Below, piece by piece: positions 22,237-34,645 of a stretch of 64,000 nucleotides of DNA. Position numbers and translations under genes: made by a program. Source of the DNA: Conchocele bisecta (taxonomy: Eukaryota; Mollusca; Bivalvia; Lucinida; Thyasiridae); the NCBI GenBank assembly GCA_029237695.1, contig CM055269.1, positions 32,969,175 to 33,033,174 on the forward strand, read 5' to 3'. The notes beneath the pieces are model-generated. The model did not search any database. It had not been told where the DNA came from and saw nothing but the letters and a program-made list of their open reading frames with translations. The first letter of the stretch is position 1, and every line of letters starts with the position of its first letter.

Positions 22237-22575
22237 TATATTTAAATAATTAAAAAAATATCATGCCTCATTTGCATATGAAAATAGAGCCCAGATACCA
22301 CCAGCGCGTCACTCAATCATAAAAATAAATAATTACAAAATGATTATATCCTGTAATCTGTAAAGCTGGCACTTGTAATTTGTTTTACAACTGGTGAATA
22401 GTGACACTATTATAAAACTATTTAATTCCTATAAAGAACAGTTTGTGCCTTCTGCGTGGGCATGTACCTTTAACATCCCCATAGTCATACAAAATTTCAT
22501 AGAATATTCAACGCAGTTTCAAAGAAGTCTGTGCAGGTAAAATGTCATAAATAACATTTTGACGTCAGTAAGTAA

Positions 22576-22797
22576 CGGTAAATTGTGTTATGTATGACAT
22601 CACACTCTGTGTAGACCCAATCGTCCACATTTGTTACTGCTATCTTGCACAATCTGGTAGTGAAAACAAAATGGCGAACAGCTTTCCCTGGATCACTATA
22701 GCAAAATAATTATTGGCCTTAACTTGAAGCAGAACTATCCATGACAAACATGTAGTTTCTTTAGTTTTTTTAACATTAATATAGTAGGGTCCTGAGG
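22576..22797. other. Unassigned AT-rich DNA
   Basis: No gene or clear repeat. Confidence 0.35.
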
Positions 22798-23356
22798 ATT
22801 TTACACATTTTTACTATATTCGGAATAACTTTTTTTATCAAACAATCGAATGACATAAATTGTGCTACAGTGTTAGCAAATTACGTCCGCTTGTGTTATT
22901 CCGAAATCCATAATTTTATTTATGAATATACGCAAGGCTAAATTTACGTGAATTGCGCAACCATTAGCCGAACGCAGAATTAGCCGATAACAAATAAATT
23001 TGCTAATACACACTTTACTAGGTGAATAAACAAATGTATGATTGATGATATCTTTGATTAATATTGTTGCCGTTTGCTCACAATAATGTCACATAGTGGG
23101 AGAAATATATTTTTTGTATGTGTAGTAGTACTGCCTTGTATGATATCAAACAATTTGTACTGCTTGCTGTACAAGCCGCTTTTATAGCGACGTGGTAAAC
23201 TGTTCGTCTCACTCAGGCCAGGCCTGAGTTCGACCCCAAGCCCGCCGACAAGATATATTTTCAACTTAAAACACAATACCTCTTACGACATTAATTGCTA
23301 CACGCTACACTGTGGCACAATTTTATTCCGAATATTAGAACAAAAATGTGTAAAAT
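22798..23356. mobile_element. MITE with ~30 bp imperfect terminal inverted repeats
   Basis: Left end ATTTTACACATTTTTACTAT then ATTCGGAATAA; right end TTATTCCGAATATTAGAACA then AAAATGTGTAAAAT. There is no coding capacity. A tRNA-like segment (23157-23240) is nested inside. Confidence 0.72.
23157..23240 (+). repeat. tRNA-derived SINE head, degenerate
   Basis: TAGCGACGTGGTAAACTG resembles a Pol III A box, and CTGAGTTCGACCCC a B box, at the expected ~30-40 bp spacing, followed by AAGCCCGCC. It does not fold into a convincing functional tRNA, so it is called a SINE head. Confidence 0.5.
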
Positions 23357-23439
23357 TTCCCTGCTGATGGAACAGCTGCTTATTTTACTAAATTAACTGT
23401 TAAACGAAGGAACTAACCTGCCATTATGTCACTGGATGT

Positions 23440-26017
23440 TCTGCTTCATGTATAAAACCAAATTTGCTATCTTGATTCCCCAGTATGCTGCATGCCAATT
23501 TGTTTACGCTACCAGATTCGCAGCATTAAAGCCGAAACAAATGTGAACGTTGCAAACACGCATGTGAAGTCAAGCATCACACAATTTAACGGTTAGAATG
23601 AAAAGTGATACTTCCGCACTCCGAACTTAGGTGCGCGGAATTATCAGACACCATTGAACCATTGTATGCAAAGATCCCTAAATAGAGCCGAAGTACCATT
23701 ACACGCATATTGGTAGCTAAATTACGTCACTTACTGACGTCAGCACGTTATGACATTTTACTTCCAACAAACGTCCCCTTTGAACTCGGCGTTGAATATT
23801 CAGAAATTTGACTGAATATGGATATGTTATGCCTATAAATATGTTTGGAAAGCCTTAGGAGGCTGCAGAATAGCAGACACCATTGCAACCATTGTATAGC
23901 AAAGAGCAAAGATCCCTAAAAAATCACCATTACAAAGTAAATATATGCAAATGAGAGATGATACTCAACGAAATGGCAAAGAGCAAACATAATCCAACGC
24001 CAACATACAGCGTAAATGAATAAACTTATAAACTTCCAAAACAAGTCGAAAACACATCCGACATGATCTGTCCGAAATTAGGTTACTTTCCTAACCAAGA
24101 AATCAAAGATCCATAATATCAGTGCTGCGGAATAGACTGGCCAAATTACCATCAATCAATGCAAGAGACATTACCTCTGGCAGCATGAAGCATCACCTGC
24201 CCAAAAACCGGTTGGAAAGTGGCACTTAAAACGCACTTTTAAAAACTTTAACAACTCATGCAAATGTGCGGAAAGCCGAAGTGTGGGACTAAATAGTCGC
24301 AATGTCCAATTTCGGCGCAAGTGATATTGATGAGTTTTAGGTGGAATCCTAACAATGCTCGAATAAAAAATCATTTATTACATCTACTAAAAAAGGCCAT
24401 TGTTGCTATACATGTACCGGGTAAGGTTTTTTTCCTTGTTTGCTGTGAAATTATTTTACTACAGCACAGTTATAACGAAATGCCCATCATCTTCATACTA
24501 GGGAAATTAAGTTTAAATACATTAAGTAGTTAACCACCATGCACACATGTTTATAATACTGAACAATACTAACCGTGTACGTATGCCCTGTGCAGGTCCC
24601 ACCTGTGTCACAATCTTGTGATAAACTCCGCATCATCAAATACTTCCGCTAAATATGTAAAGTTCTACACTGTTCGTCATTTGTTTAATTGAAACATTTG
24701 TTTATTGAGGTGTGTGTGGCGGTTATTACTGGCAGTTGCATCACAAAGAAATAAGGGAATACAGTCATAACTTTATTCAACGTGTATTTGGTGATCAGAA
24801 TTTGTTTGTTTCAAGTATTCCTATTTTCTCTCAGTGATTGTTTGAGCTAAACTCAATAACCGGCAAGGCAATTCATGCCAGGTTTTAATAAGACGCTTGA
24901 TATTTCCAAATCCTACACTTAAATGCGAACAATTCTTATACTTAGAATGAACAAATTCTAAACACATGAATGCGACATATCATGTACTTAGTATTAACAA
25001 ATACTACACTTAAATGAGAAAAATAGACAGTTGAAGTTGACATCAATACGGCAAGGCAATCCCCGTCATATCGATCAGAATCTTTGAATCCCATTTAAAT
25101 TCCGATCACTTTGAAAGTCTACACTTTTGACTTGGCAAAAACTAAATCATACATGCAATAATAATAATGGGGATGTATTTCCAGCATGTCAATCGTATCT
25201 ACATGTGGCCCCCACCCCCCCAAAACAGGAAGTGCAAAGTATAACCCTAAGTCATCAGCAGGTATAATAATATCAGGGTTCTCATTAAGTAATACTCATG
25301 ATCATTGTAGAAATCGTCTTGCAGCAACATGTAACATGTCCCCAATGTTTTCTGGTCTGAGCTTAACCCGAATGGTTCTGACTGTAACGGCTGGAGCGAC
25401 TTACGGTTACAGACAGAACATTCGGGTAAGTCTGCGCTATGAAAATGTATTAACAATTTTTTACCATTGCAATTTTCATTCTCATACTGTTTCTGTAAAA
25501 ATAAGCCAAAAATACAATTGTCTTCAAATTGTGCAATATTTGACTTTACACATTCAGTTATCCCTTAAGTATCTGTTGGCGCGTGACCTTAGATTAGCCG
25601 AGGCTGCTGTGGTAATTCCAATCAGTGCACACGGGATTTGTTAAGCGATACAGTGTTATCTGCTGTTATTTGAAGAAAAGGGGCTCAAGTACAACAACCA
25701 TCAGGGACCATGCATACCATTTATCCAGCCACAGCTACATTATAATAAATACCAATCTATGTTTACATCACAACGTAACCGCAATTTTGACAAAACAAAG
25801 AAGTTCATTCTGGAAAACATATGCACGTTTTAATATGTCCAATCATTTTCCTATTTATTTGAAATAGTAAAGAAGTTAATTTGTGTTAATTAACGTAATA
25901 CTTACCCATGTGAAAATTTAATAATAATTATATATAATTTTTTAATTATGTTTATATGTCAAGAACAAAATATATTTTAGAACGAAGAGAGATATTGTAA
26001 TGTATTATATTAAGGTA
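23440..26017. repeat. Left arm of a large imperfect palindrome
   Basis: Segments here reappear inverted at 28106-29960: 24050-24200 versus 29530-29700, 24570-24600 versus 29065-29100, 25190-25500 versus 28620-28880, and 25660-26010 versus 28110-28430. An extra ~350 bp (23560-23930) is present only on this side. No gene is supported; a 152-codon open frame at 25186-25644 lies inside the repeat. Confidence 0.75.
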
Positions 26018-26460
26018 TCCCCTCCAGTAGGCACAGAATGTACTTTATATCAAGAGACATCACCGGAGACATTTTCTGGCAAAATACATCATTCTTTCAA
26101 CATTATCCCAAGATTCGATTGGCATTATATACATGTTATATCTGTTATCTGGCTGTGAATTGAAAAATGGGCTCAAGTACAATGCAACCAGTCACGGACC
26201 ATCATACCATTTTATCCAGCCCACAGCTACATAATTTATAGACCAATCATTTTAAACAATCAACGTAACCGCAATTTGACAAAACAAAGACTTTCTTCTG
26301 GGAATCATTTTTCTATTTTATTTGAAATAGTAATGAAGATAAATTGTGTTTACCTTAACGTAATAAACCCATGTGAAAATTGCAAATAATATATATAATT
26401 ATTAATTATTTGATCTGTCAAAGAACAAAATATTAGACAAGTGAGATGGTGTAGTATTTT
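26018..26460. repeat. Direct partial duplication of the left arm end
   Basis: 26150-26455 repeats 25665-26010 in the same orientation (GGGCTCAAGTACAATGCAAC, AACGTAACCGCAATTTGACA). 26030-26140 is a fragment of the TTAA-family MITE. Confidence 0.65.
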
Positions 26461-26467
26461 ATTAACT

Positions 26468-27615
26468 AGGCCCCAATTACGGGGAAGTGGCGCCAATTGA
26501 CCATGAAAAAATAATCTGTGTTATGCAATAAAATTAGCTTTATTTTATGTATTTTCCCATTAATACATCATAATCTAAACTACGTATTTAAAAAAAACCA
26601 ACTATTTCAAAAGATGGTTTTCGTAAAAAAAATACCATTGAAAACCTATTTGTTTTCTTGATCTTTACATGGCATATAATTCAAATTATAATTTTGATCC
26701 TTATCAGAAGTTGACTGTCCACAAAAAAACATTTTCTCAATTAATAGCTCGCATTTCATGTCGGAAAATCACCATATAACCAAACAATAAATTTCAACAC
26801 TCCATCCCATAAAGTTGCACTACACTTAGTCTAGCTGTCCCCTTTTTTTTATTAATTATATGTACTTCCGCCGATATTGATATTGAGTTTTGTCAAAAAA
26901 CTTTTTTTTTTTTTATATATTTTCATAAAGATCAAAAAATTATAAATTTAAAGCATTACCATGACAGTTGTGGGTTTTATCATTGACTAAAGGCGAACAG
27001 TGCCGGTCCTGATCCCGACTGCAACATGCGATGAATGATCTGGTACTACACCTTGATGTCCACTAGTCCCCCACCAGCTCCAATATTAGCCAGGTACCAA
27101 AAGCCACCAAATAACAATACACTTCTAATAAATGCGATTAATTATTGCATTGCCCATTCTAAACATATTTTAGACGATGGAATAAATCATATTATAAATT
27201 AATTATAAACTCACAAAGTTATTAAACATTTATATTTATTGTATTTGCGCTGGCAATAGCAGCCTCTGATCAGCATGTGTATACCGTCATTAACAAGCAC
27301 TCAACAACATGAACATGATGGCATTTTCTTCTCGCAATAAAATTCAAATGACAGTAATATTGTAAAAATGGCTATGCCCCTTTACATGCATTTGGCAAAA
27401 TCAAGACAAACAAATAGGATATGAATGGTATTTTTTTTTAGACGAAAACAAATTTTCGAAATAGTTGGTTTTTATAAATACGTAGTTAGCTATGGATGTA
27501 ATAATGGAAAAATACATAAAATAAAGCTCATTTATTGCATAACACCAAAATAAGTAGAAACTAGATTTATGTTTTCATGCAATTTTCGCCACTATCCCCC
27601 CCGAAAATGGGGCCA
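26468..27615. mobile_element. Long-TIR element (GGCCCC ends) in the palindrome spacer
   Basis: The ends are AGGCCCCAATTACGGGGAAG and, inverted, GGCCCCATTTTCGGGGGGGA. The arms continue ~200 bp (AACCAACTATTTCAAAAG versus TTCGAAATAGTTGGTTTT). The core holds no recognisable gene. Confidence 0.7.
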
Positions 27616-27617
27616 TG

Positions 27618-28105
27618 TTAAAGGTAACATCCCACCAGCAGAAGCACACAATGTCTTTAAGGAGTAAATAAATGTGTAATAAATTGGTGTCACAATTCCA
27701 AACCATTCTAAAAATTCACAGTAGGTGGAATCAGCTTTTTCATATGCAAATGGAGGCATGATATGTTTTAATTAATTATCAAATTAATTGCGGCCCCTGA
27801 ACAAAATAATATTTTTCGACAGATTAAATATATATATATATACATTTTTGAATCATTGCTTATCCAAAAATAAATACAGATAATAAATAGTAATGTCCGA
27901 AGGAATTGTCCGTAGACATTTTAAGAAACACGTTCTCCCCCCCTGATATCAGTGTGTAAATAATGTCTATATAACATGTAAAATAATTGCCAATCAATAC
28001 GTGGAATAATGGTGAATGAATGTGTATTTTGCCAGAAACCGTCTCCGGTGATGGTCTCTGATATAAAGTACATTCATGTCCTACTGAGTGGGAATGTACC
28101 ATTAA
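27618..28105. mobile_element. TTAA-flanked MITE of the AGGTACATGCCC family
   Basis: TTAA at 27618-27621 and 28102-28105. The interior has TTCATATGCAAATGGAGGCA, CCCCTGATATCAGTG and TGCCAATCAATACGTGGAAT. It contains a short (TA)n run at ~27830. Confidence 0.75.
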
Positions 28106-29960
28106 TAAAATACATTACAATTATCTCACATGTCAATATAATTTTGTATCTTTGACATATAAACATAATTACAAATGATATATATTAGAGATAACATTTT
28201 CACATGGGTAGTATTACGATTAATGACACAAATTAACTTCTTTAACTATTTCAAATAAATAGAAAATGAATGGACATAGTAAACGTGCAATATTTTCCAG
28301 AAGAAATTCATATGTTTTTGTCAAATTGCGGTTACGTTGGTAAAACATAGATTGGTCTAATAATAATGTAGCTGTGGCTGATAAATGTTATGCATGGTCC
28401 CTGACTGTTTGCATTGTACTTAGCCCTAATTTCATCATATCACAGCCAGATATAACACTGCAGTATCGCCTAAAAATCCCGGGTGCACTGAATTTGGAAA
28501 ATACACAGCAGCCTCAAGGCTAATCAGAGTCACCAGCGCCAGACAGGTAATTAATGGATTAACCGCAGGTGTAAAAGTCCAATATAGCACAAAATAAAGG
28601 CAAACGTATATTTGGCTTACTTTTATAGAAACAGATATGAGAATGAATTGGTAAAAAATTGTAATAATTTTTTCATAAGCTACTCAGACTAACCCCGAAT
28701 TTCTGTCTGAGTCGTAAGTCGTGTCCAGCCGTTTTACAGACAGATCAATCGGTTAGCTCAGACCAAGCATTAGAGGACATGTACAAGTGCTGCAAGACGA
28801 TTGCCTACAAAGAGTTACTAACTGAAGACCCTGAATATTATTATACCTGCTGAAGCTGAGGATTAAAAATAGCACTTCCTGTTTGAGACCATGTAGAAAC
28901 CGATAGTCCTGTGTAATATTATTGTCCGATAAATAAAAACATACAATGCTGACATACATCACCATTATTATTATTCCATGTATACACAAATGATCGAACA
29001 GCAAGTGTTAATAACTTATAACATATTTAGCGCCGTATTTGATGATGCGGGTTTAACATAAATAATATATGGGACCCAGGTGTACCACACAGGGCATACA
29101 CTGCAAGTGTTAGCTACACAATTGGCCTACGATGGAGAGATAGCGTAGCAGGTAGCAATTATTGTTTCTAAGCTAGTGTTATTTATTGTTCAGTATTAAA
29201 ACATGTGTTGCAAAGGAAGGTTACTAATTAATGTATTTAATCATAATTTTCCCGAGTATGAAGATGATGGCATTATCATTCCTTTCTGACTATGCTATAA
29301 GTATAATCATTTTACCATCAAAAAGGAAACAAAACTACCGTACAATACCCATTTTTGTAATGAAATGATTTCTTGAATTCCAGCCTTGTTAGGACTTCCC
29401 ACCTAAATACATATCACTTGCGCCGAAATTTGGACGCATTGTGCTAATTAGTCACACCCCATCAGCTTTCCGCATTTGCACGTGTTTATAAAGTTTTTTA
29501 AAAGTGCGTTATAAAGTTGCAAATATCCACAGTTTTTGGCAGGTTATGCTTCAAAGTGCACAGAGGTAATTGTCACTTACATATATTTAATTTCCCTGTT
29601 AAATGGTAATTTGGGCAGTTCTATTCCGCAGCCTGATATGGATCTTTGCTTTCATGGTTAGAAAGTAACCAAATATCGACAGATCGCGAGATTTTTTTTT
29701 CGACTTGTTTTGTGGATGGATATAAGGATTTATTCATTTACCGCTGTATGTTTGGCGCTGATATATTTGCTCTTACGCTATTTCGTTGAATATTATCTCA
29801 TCATTTGCATATATTAAAGTTTAACTTTGTATGGTGATTTTTTGTTATCTTTGCGATAGAAAAAATATATTCCTGATAATTCTGCGCATCTGGCAGTGTA
29901 AACAAAAAAGAACAGCGTACTGGATACCACATCAGCATAGCAAATTTGTTTTCTAAACTT
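28106..29960. repeat. Right arm of the large imperfect palindrome
   Basis: Inverted counterpart of 23440-26017 (see there). Many small indels separate the arms. No gene recognised. Confidence 0.75.
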
Positions 29961-30323
29961 GACACCAATAAGGAATTAGTAATTTAGTATTGTCATCCAT
30001 CATTTCTGAAGCAATTTGGTAATAAACCTATGTTTTCGGACGGGTAAAAAATAATTATCGATCACTGCCTCAGGCCCGACGTAACACCGACCAGTATACG
30101 TGTCCGCATGTGATAACATTCGTGTTTTTTTTTAAACTGTGACACAATTTCGGACAAGCGGTCAGACAGACAGACGCGGATCAGTGTATCACGATACTAG
30201 CGACTGGCTGTCCCATCCATACTTTGAAAACCCGCTTACAACTTTATAACAAAATCACCTTTTTTTGCCACACGAACGAATCTAACCAATAATTCCATTC
30301 ACAAGATTTACATTATATACCGG
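29961..30323. other. Unassigned DNA
   Basis: 29965-30030 has a relative at 33640-33710 (GGAATTAGTAATT, TTCTGAAGCAATT). Otherwise I see nothing. Confidence 0.35.
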
Positions 30324-31055
30324 TAAAGATTCTAAATAGACGCCCATTGTCAATAGACCCCACCACCCCCCACTTTTAACGTTGAAAATGACACATTTTT
30401 TGGCCGATTTTCCACGAAATTAGTCTCCTCTAATAAAGCCCATGTACCGACTTGAAACACAATCTGAGCTAAAGTCAAATAGATTTTTGTTCATTCCATT
30501 ATTTTTCGAAAAGCACTTCCTTTAAAATCGGGGAAAAAACATAAATTGCTACTTTCAAAAGCGGAATCGAAATTCGACCCTGGTTTCCGGTGTCACCGTA
30601 AATTCCCTCATCATCAGTAGCCATTTGCACGACACAGGTGATCAGAATTTACAACGGTTATGGAGACCCATTTTCAAAGCATCATCAAACCCGACAGATC
30701 CTGAAACGCTGACGAACCGTCCTAGGCGTTAAAACTGGTCAGCATTAATGATTACGCGGTCTTGATATAACATTACCATTTAAATTTAATATTTCCTACC
30801 GACTGTACCATAAATGACCAAGTGTGCCGAAACGTCTTGGCCCAAATGTGTTATAAACTGACAGACAGTAACAATCAAGTCTGGCAGTTTGAGAGTAACG
30901 TCCCTTATTTATGTTTTTGTTCAGAAAGTAGATCAGAACATCGTATAATTTTTTTTATCATTTTCCCCCTTTGCTGAATAACACTTGCCTCTATAATCGC
31001 CCACTCCTGGACTTCGGCATCCAGTGGTTATTCTAATAACGCAATAGAATCTTTA
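30324..31055. mobile_element. MITE related to the 20438-22236 element
   Basis: Left TAAAGATTCTAAATAGACGC; right, inverted, TAAAGATTCTATTGCGTTAT. Subterminal TCTCCTCTAATAAAGCCC and CTCTATAATCGCCCACTCC correspond, inverted, to AGTCGGGGGTGGGCGATTAA in the larger element. No coding capacity. Confidence 0.65.
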
Positions 31056-33030
31056 CGATAATGCTTAAAACGCGGGTCTGCCTCTGGTAACATACCCCCA
31101 GGTGTATTCTAGCGTGTCTTGATGGTCAATTATTGTTGTATATACCATGAAGCAACTTTCTAAACAATGTACAAAAACACTTCATAGGCGCGTGGGTGTA
31201 ATAATAAAAGTACTATTAATATTACACCCATGCGCATTTGAATTATTTTGTATCAGGGGTGTAAAATTCCATTCCACTCGACCGCTCGCCCATATGGCGA
31301 CTTGGTCAATCATCTCGGTCGAGTATCTTTGGTGAAGACGGTCGTCCGACGGTCGAGTGAATTTTGAATCATCCCTGATTGATCGTGAATAAAAAATATA
31401 TAGTTAATGCACCGTTCTCTCGTTATTTATCAAATACCATTGACATTTTTATAAACCTTGAATTGAATAAAAGAACGTGTTTGCACCAACCGGAAACAAT
31501 TCTAAGTTATGGACGAGTTTAAATCGCGGCTCAAGCGCGTGAAATGAAATTTTTAATCAATACTTACCTACTTACAATAGAAAAGGGAAATAACGCAAAT
31601 TCTCTGTCACATATGTCTGATCGCAGCCATGGTTTCATCTTCATTTACGTTATGCAGCGAGTTTTTGCAAGTGTCTCGATTTATGGATGGTCGCCGGGCC
31701 TAGGCTGCCCTGTCGACCGCGATTTAAACACGCCCATAATTAATTTATGGCATTCTGTAACGTCAATGTTCGCTTCTGTGAAAACACGCAATATGCTAGT
31801 AGACCAGCCAGAGTTAGCACAAAACATGCGAAAATAACATTTTCTCCAAACTACACAGCATTCCCGATGAGACGATTGCTTTATTTACGTTAAAATGATT
31901 TTCCAACCCAGTCCCATTATAAAAAAGGGATGTTTTTTCTTGAACAAATATGAACAATATTTCAATATGTGAGTATGTCACTGACTGACCCAAGTTAGCC
32001 GTATAAAGTATCTGTCTCATGTAAAAATAATGTGCAGACATAAGAAACCTATACATTATAATGTTTTGGAAGCTTTCCTATTCTGCACAAAATATGCAAA
32101 CAGTGAATTCTGTAAGATATATTAACAAACAAAGTCCAAGAGATCACATGGTAAAACAGAAAGGCATACAGAAATAGTAAAAAATAAACACATACACAGA
32201 ATTGCAATACAAATAATATTTATTTCATTATACCATGACAACTGATTGGATTGTCTATCTGGAGATAGATTTCAAATAACAAACATGTACAGTAGCATAT
32301 ATAGCCTACTAAAGGCGAACATACAGTGTTTTTACTGTATAAGAAAAAATCTGTATAAAATAAAAGGCGAGTGGCAAACCAGTAAGGGCGAGTAAGATTT
32401 TGCATCTACTAGAACTTTCGGGCAAGTGATATTTAAATAATTTACATTCCCCTGTTGTATGTATTGTTTAGAAATATACAAACAATAATTGACCATCCAA
32501 GACCACACTAGAATCACCTGTGGTACTACCCCCAATTTGCTTTGTCGTTTTTTGATAATGATTTTATGTATTTAACTGACAATTCCAGATCTGCTCTGAA
32601 ATGTTTGTCAACTTTTAACTTTCATTTACGAAATACCTGATAGGACAGATTTTGAAAATCAATATCAGCAAATACGATAATGTCTGCTCCGAAATTTATG
32701 TCCGTTTTCAACGTAATTTACAGAAGTTGATTGTATTTTAAATCTGCCACGAAATTTGAATTCCTAATCCTGAGACATCGCTTACACCCGACCACATATA
32801 ACACAGACAAAATTAGTGTGTTGCTTTGTGTAAACAAAATACCGAATTATGCCATAACAAGGGACAAGGCAAGGTTGTGGTACCGTAACACTCGAACATA
32901 TTCGGATATTAATATTGCAAATTAAATACAACAACAATTTTTTAGGGTTAACAAAACGCCCACATTTTTCACCTGTCCGGATTTTAAGAGAAAACAATCA
33001 TTATTTTCTTGAAAAATAAAGGGATGTCCG
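31056..33030. other. No gene seen; small hairpin at 31188-31235
   Basis: GCGCGTGGGTGTAAT and ATTACACCCATGCGC form 15 bp arms with one mismatch. The remaining ~1.9 kb shows only short frames without a family signature. Confidence 0.45.
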
Positions 33031-33960
33031 AATATTTAGGGTGTCCAAAAACATAGGAACTTTCGGTAGTTTGCTTTCAAAATGAAAACATGAGACAATT
33101 CAATGAAATACCAAGTTGATGTTTTCATGGAAAATAAGAAAAATATGCTATAGTATTTGTGTCTGTTTTATTGTTTTTTTCTGCAGCATGATAAAGGTAC
33201 CAACAAAATTTTGAATTGCTTTTTTGATACTCACCTCTCGCTACTTCTTATTTCAATTTTTTTTTTGGGACAATTGTAATTGTTATTTAAGTAAAAACCA
33301 GCTTATCTGAGCTTCAGTATTTGAAGCAGTAATAATTGCGAAACTGTAACCACTTGCCATGTACTCTTATGTTTGTAAGCCAGTTACGATTCCACTCATA
33401 GGCGATTAGTAATTAAATCTACATTTACATCGAAAAAAATAGTAATATGTAATTATAAAAATAATACAAGTACAAACTATAATTCCGAACCAATTTGACA
33501 GTAATTTTTCAGTATTATAATATTTTACAATTGAAGGTTACTAAATTGTTTCATAAAATTAATTACACATAGCGTCCAATACTGGAAATATTTTCTAAAT
33601 TGGTATAAACAGGTAGGGGGCTCCAAATAAGGGAATTAGTAATTGATTATTGTCCACTCCATCTTCTGAAGCAATTGGGTAATTTCAAAATTGTATTGAG
33701 TAAAATAGAATCACACAACTGTTTACACATCACAGACCGCACTCCGTTGAATTGTTTGCTTCCTAAATGAAAACACATCTTGGTATTTCATTAAATAGAC
33801 AATTCTAATGAAAATACCAAGATGTGATTTCATGGAAAAATAAGAAAATATGCTATATTTGTGGTCTGTTAATTGTATTTCTGGTAGCATGATAAAGATT
33901 TACCGACAAAATCTTTTCATTTGCTTTTTGATGCTCACGTACATCTGATTTAAATTGGGT
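33031..33960. repeat. Directly repeated segment within inverted block C material
   Basis: 33060-33240 and 33750-33940 are direct copies (AAATACCAAG..GATG, AAATATGCTATA, AGCATGATAAAG). Between them, 33340-33610 is an inverted copy of ~10740-11060 of block A (CAATTGAAGGTTACTAAATT). Confidence 0.65.
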
Positions 33961-34645
33961 TTTTGCAATTTAATTGGGTATATACGCAAATACGCAACCA
34001 TAATCTGGAGCTCTATATATACAAAATGTATTATCAGGTTCAGAAACATACTGGCACATGAAGCGAAAATGCCAAATTATTCTGCCCTGCTTATCACATA
34101 GTTCTGATAGCATGTACATGAGAAATGTAGCCACATGTTTTGGGGAATGTGATTAAATAAAATAGTTTGATTGATTGATAAGATGTGCTGGACTGGAGAA
34201 AATGGGGCTTATGGAATATGGGTGGCTTCTTCACACTCATAGAAGCCTGATAAAGAACTATATTGCTTGTTAGAAGCATAACGGTTGTTTCATTGAAGAA
34301 AATGGCGAGCAGTGTAGATGTGATCAGACTGCAGATGCGCATACCCCTAATTTATCCAGTCACAGCCACATATATGTCATTTACCTGCGCATGAATTGAA
34401 TTATTCGGATATTACCGTTGTATCTTAGGACACACCAGTCAGTACTCACAGTTTAAAGGTACATGCCACTCAGAGGGCACAAACAGTTCTTAATAGGAAT
34501 TCAGTGTAACATTTGGTGCGCTATTCCACCAGTTCTAAAAAATTACGAGTGCCCGCTTATACAGATATAATCATTAGTAATATTATTTACTGATAGTGAC
34601 GCGCGGTGGTATCAGCAGGCCTTTTTCAATATGCAAAATAGGCAT

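Larger units (their letters stand above)
20125..22480. mobile_element. TTAA-family MITE split by a 1.8 kb insertion
   Basis: 20125-20437 and 22237-22480 together match the AGGTACATGCCC family (ATATCAGGGGCGATAACC; TTTGCATATGAAAATAG; end GGGCATGTACCTTTAA at 22463-22478). The middle is the element at 20438-22236. Confidence 0.68.
14745..22575. repeat. Block B: second direct copy of the long composite repeat
   Basis: Collinear with 5986-12270. It is larger because its GGAAATTTCC array has more units and because it received insertions at 18440-18772 and 20438-22236. Its 163 bp-type array is much shorter than in block A. The two copies differ by frequent small indels, so the duplication is either old or the sequence quality is uneven. 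Confidence 0.8.

Noticed and set aside
23157..23240. Functional tRNA gene
   Set aside because: A and B boxes are degenerate and no proper cloverleaf with paired acceptor stem was found; a SINE head is more likely.
25186..25644. 152-codon plus-strand open frame
   Set aside because: It lies in a palindrome arm, has no family signature, and the inverted copy at 28.6-28.9 kb does not keep the frame open.
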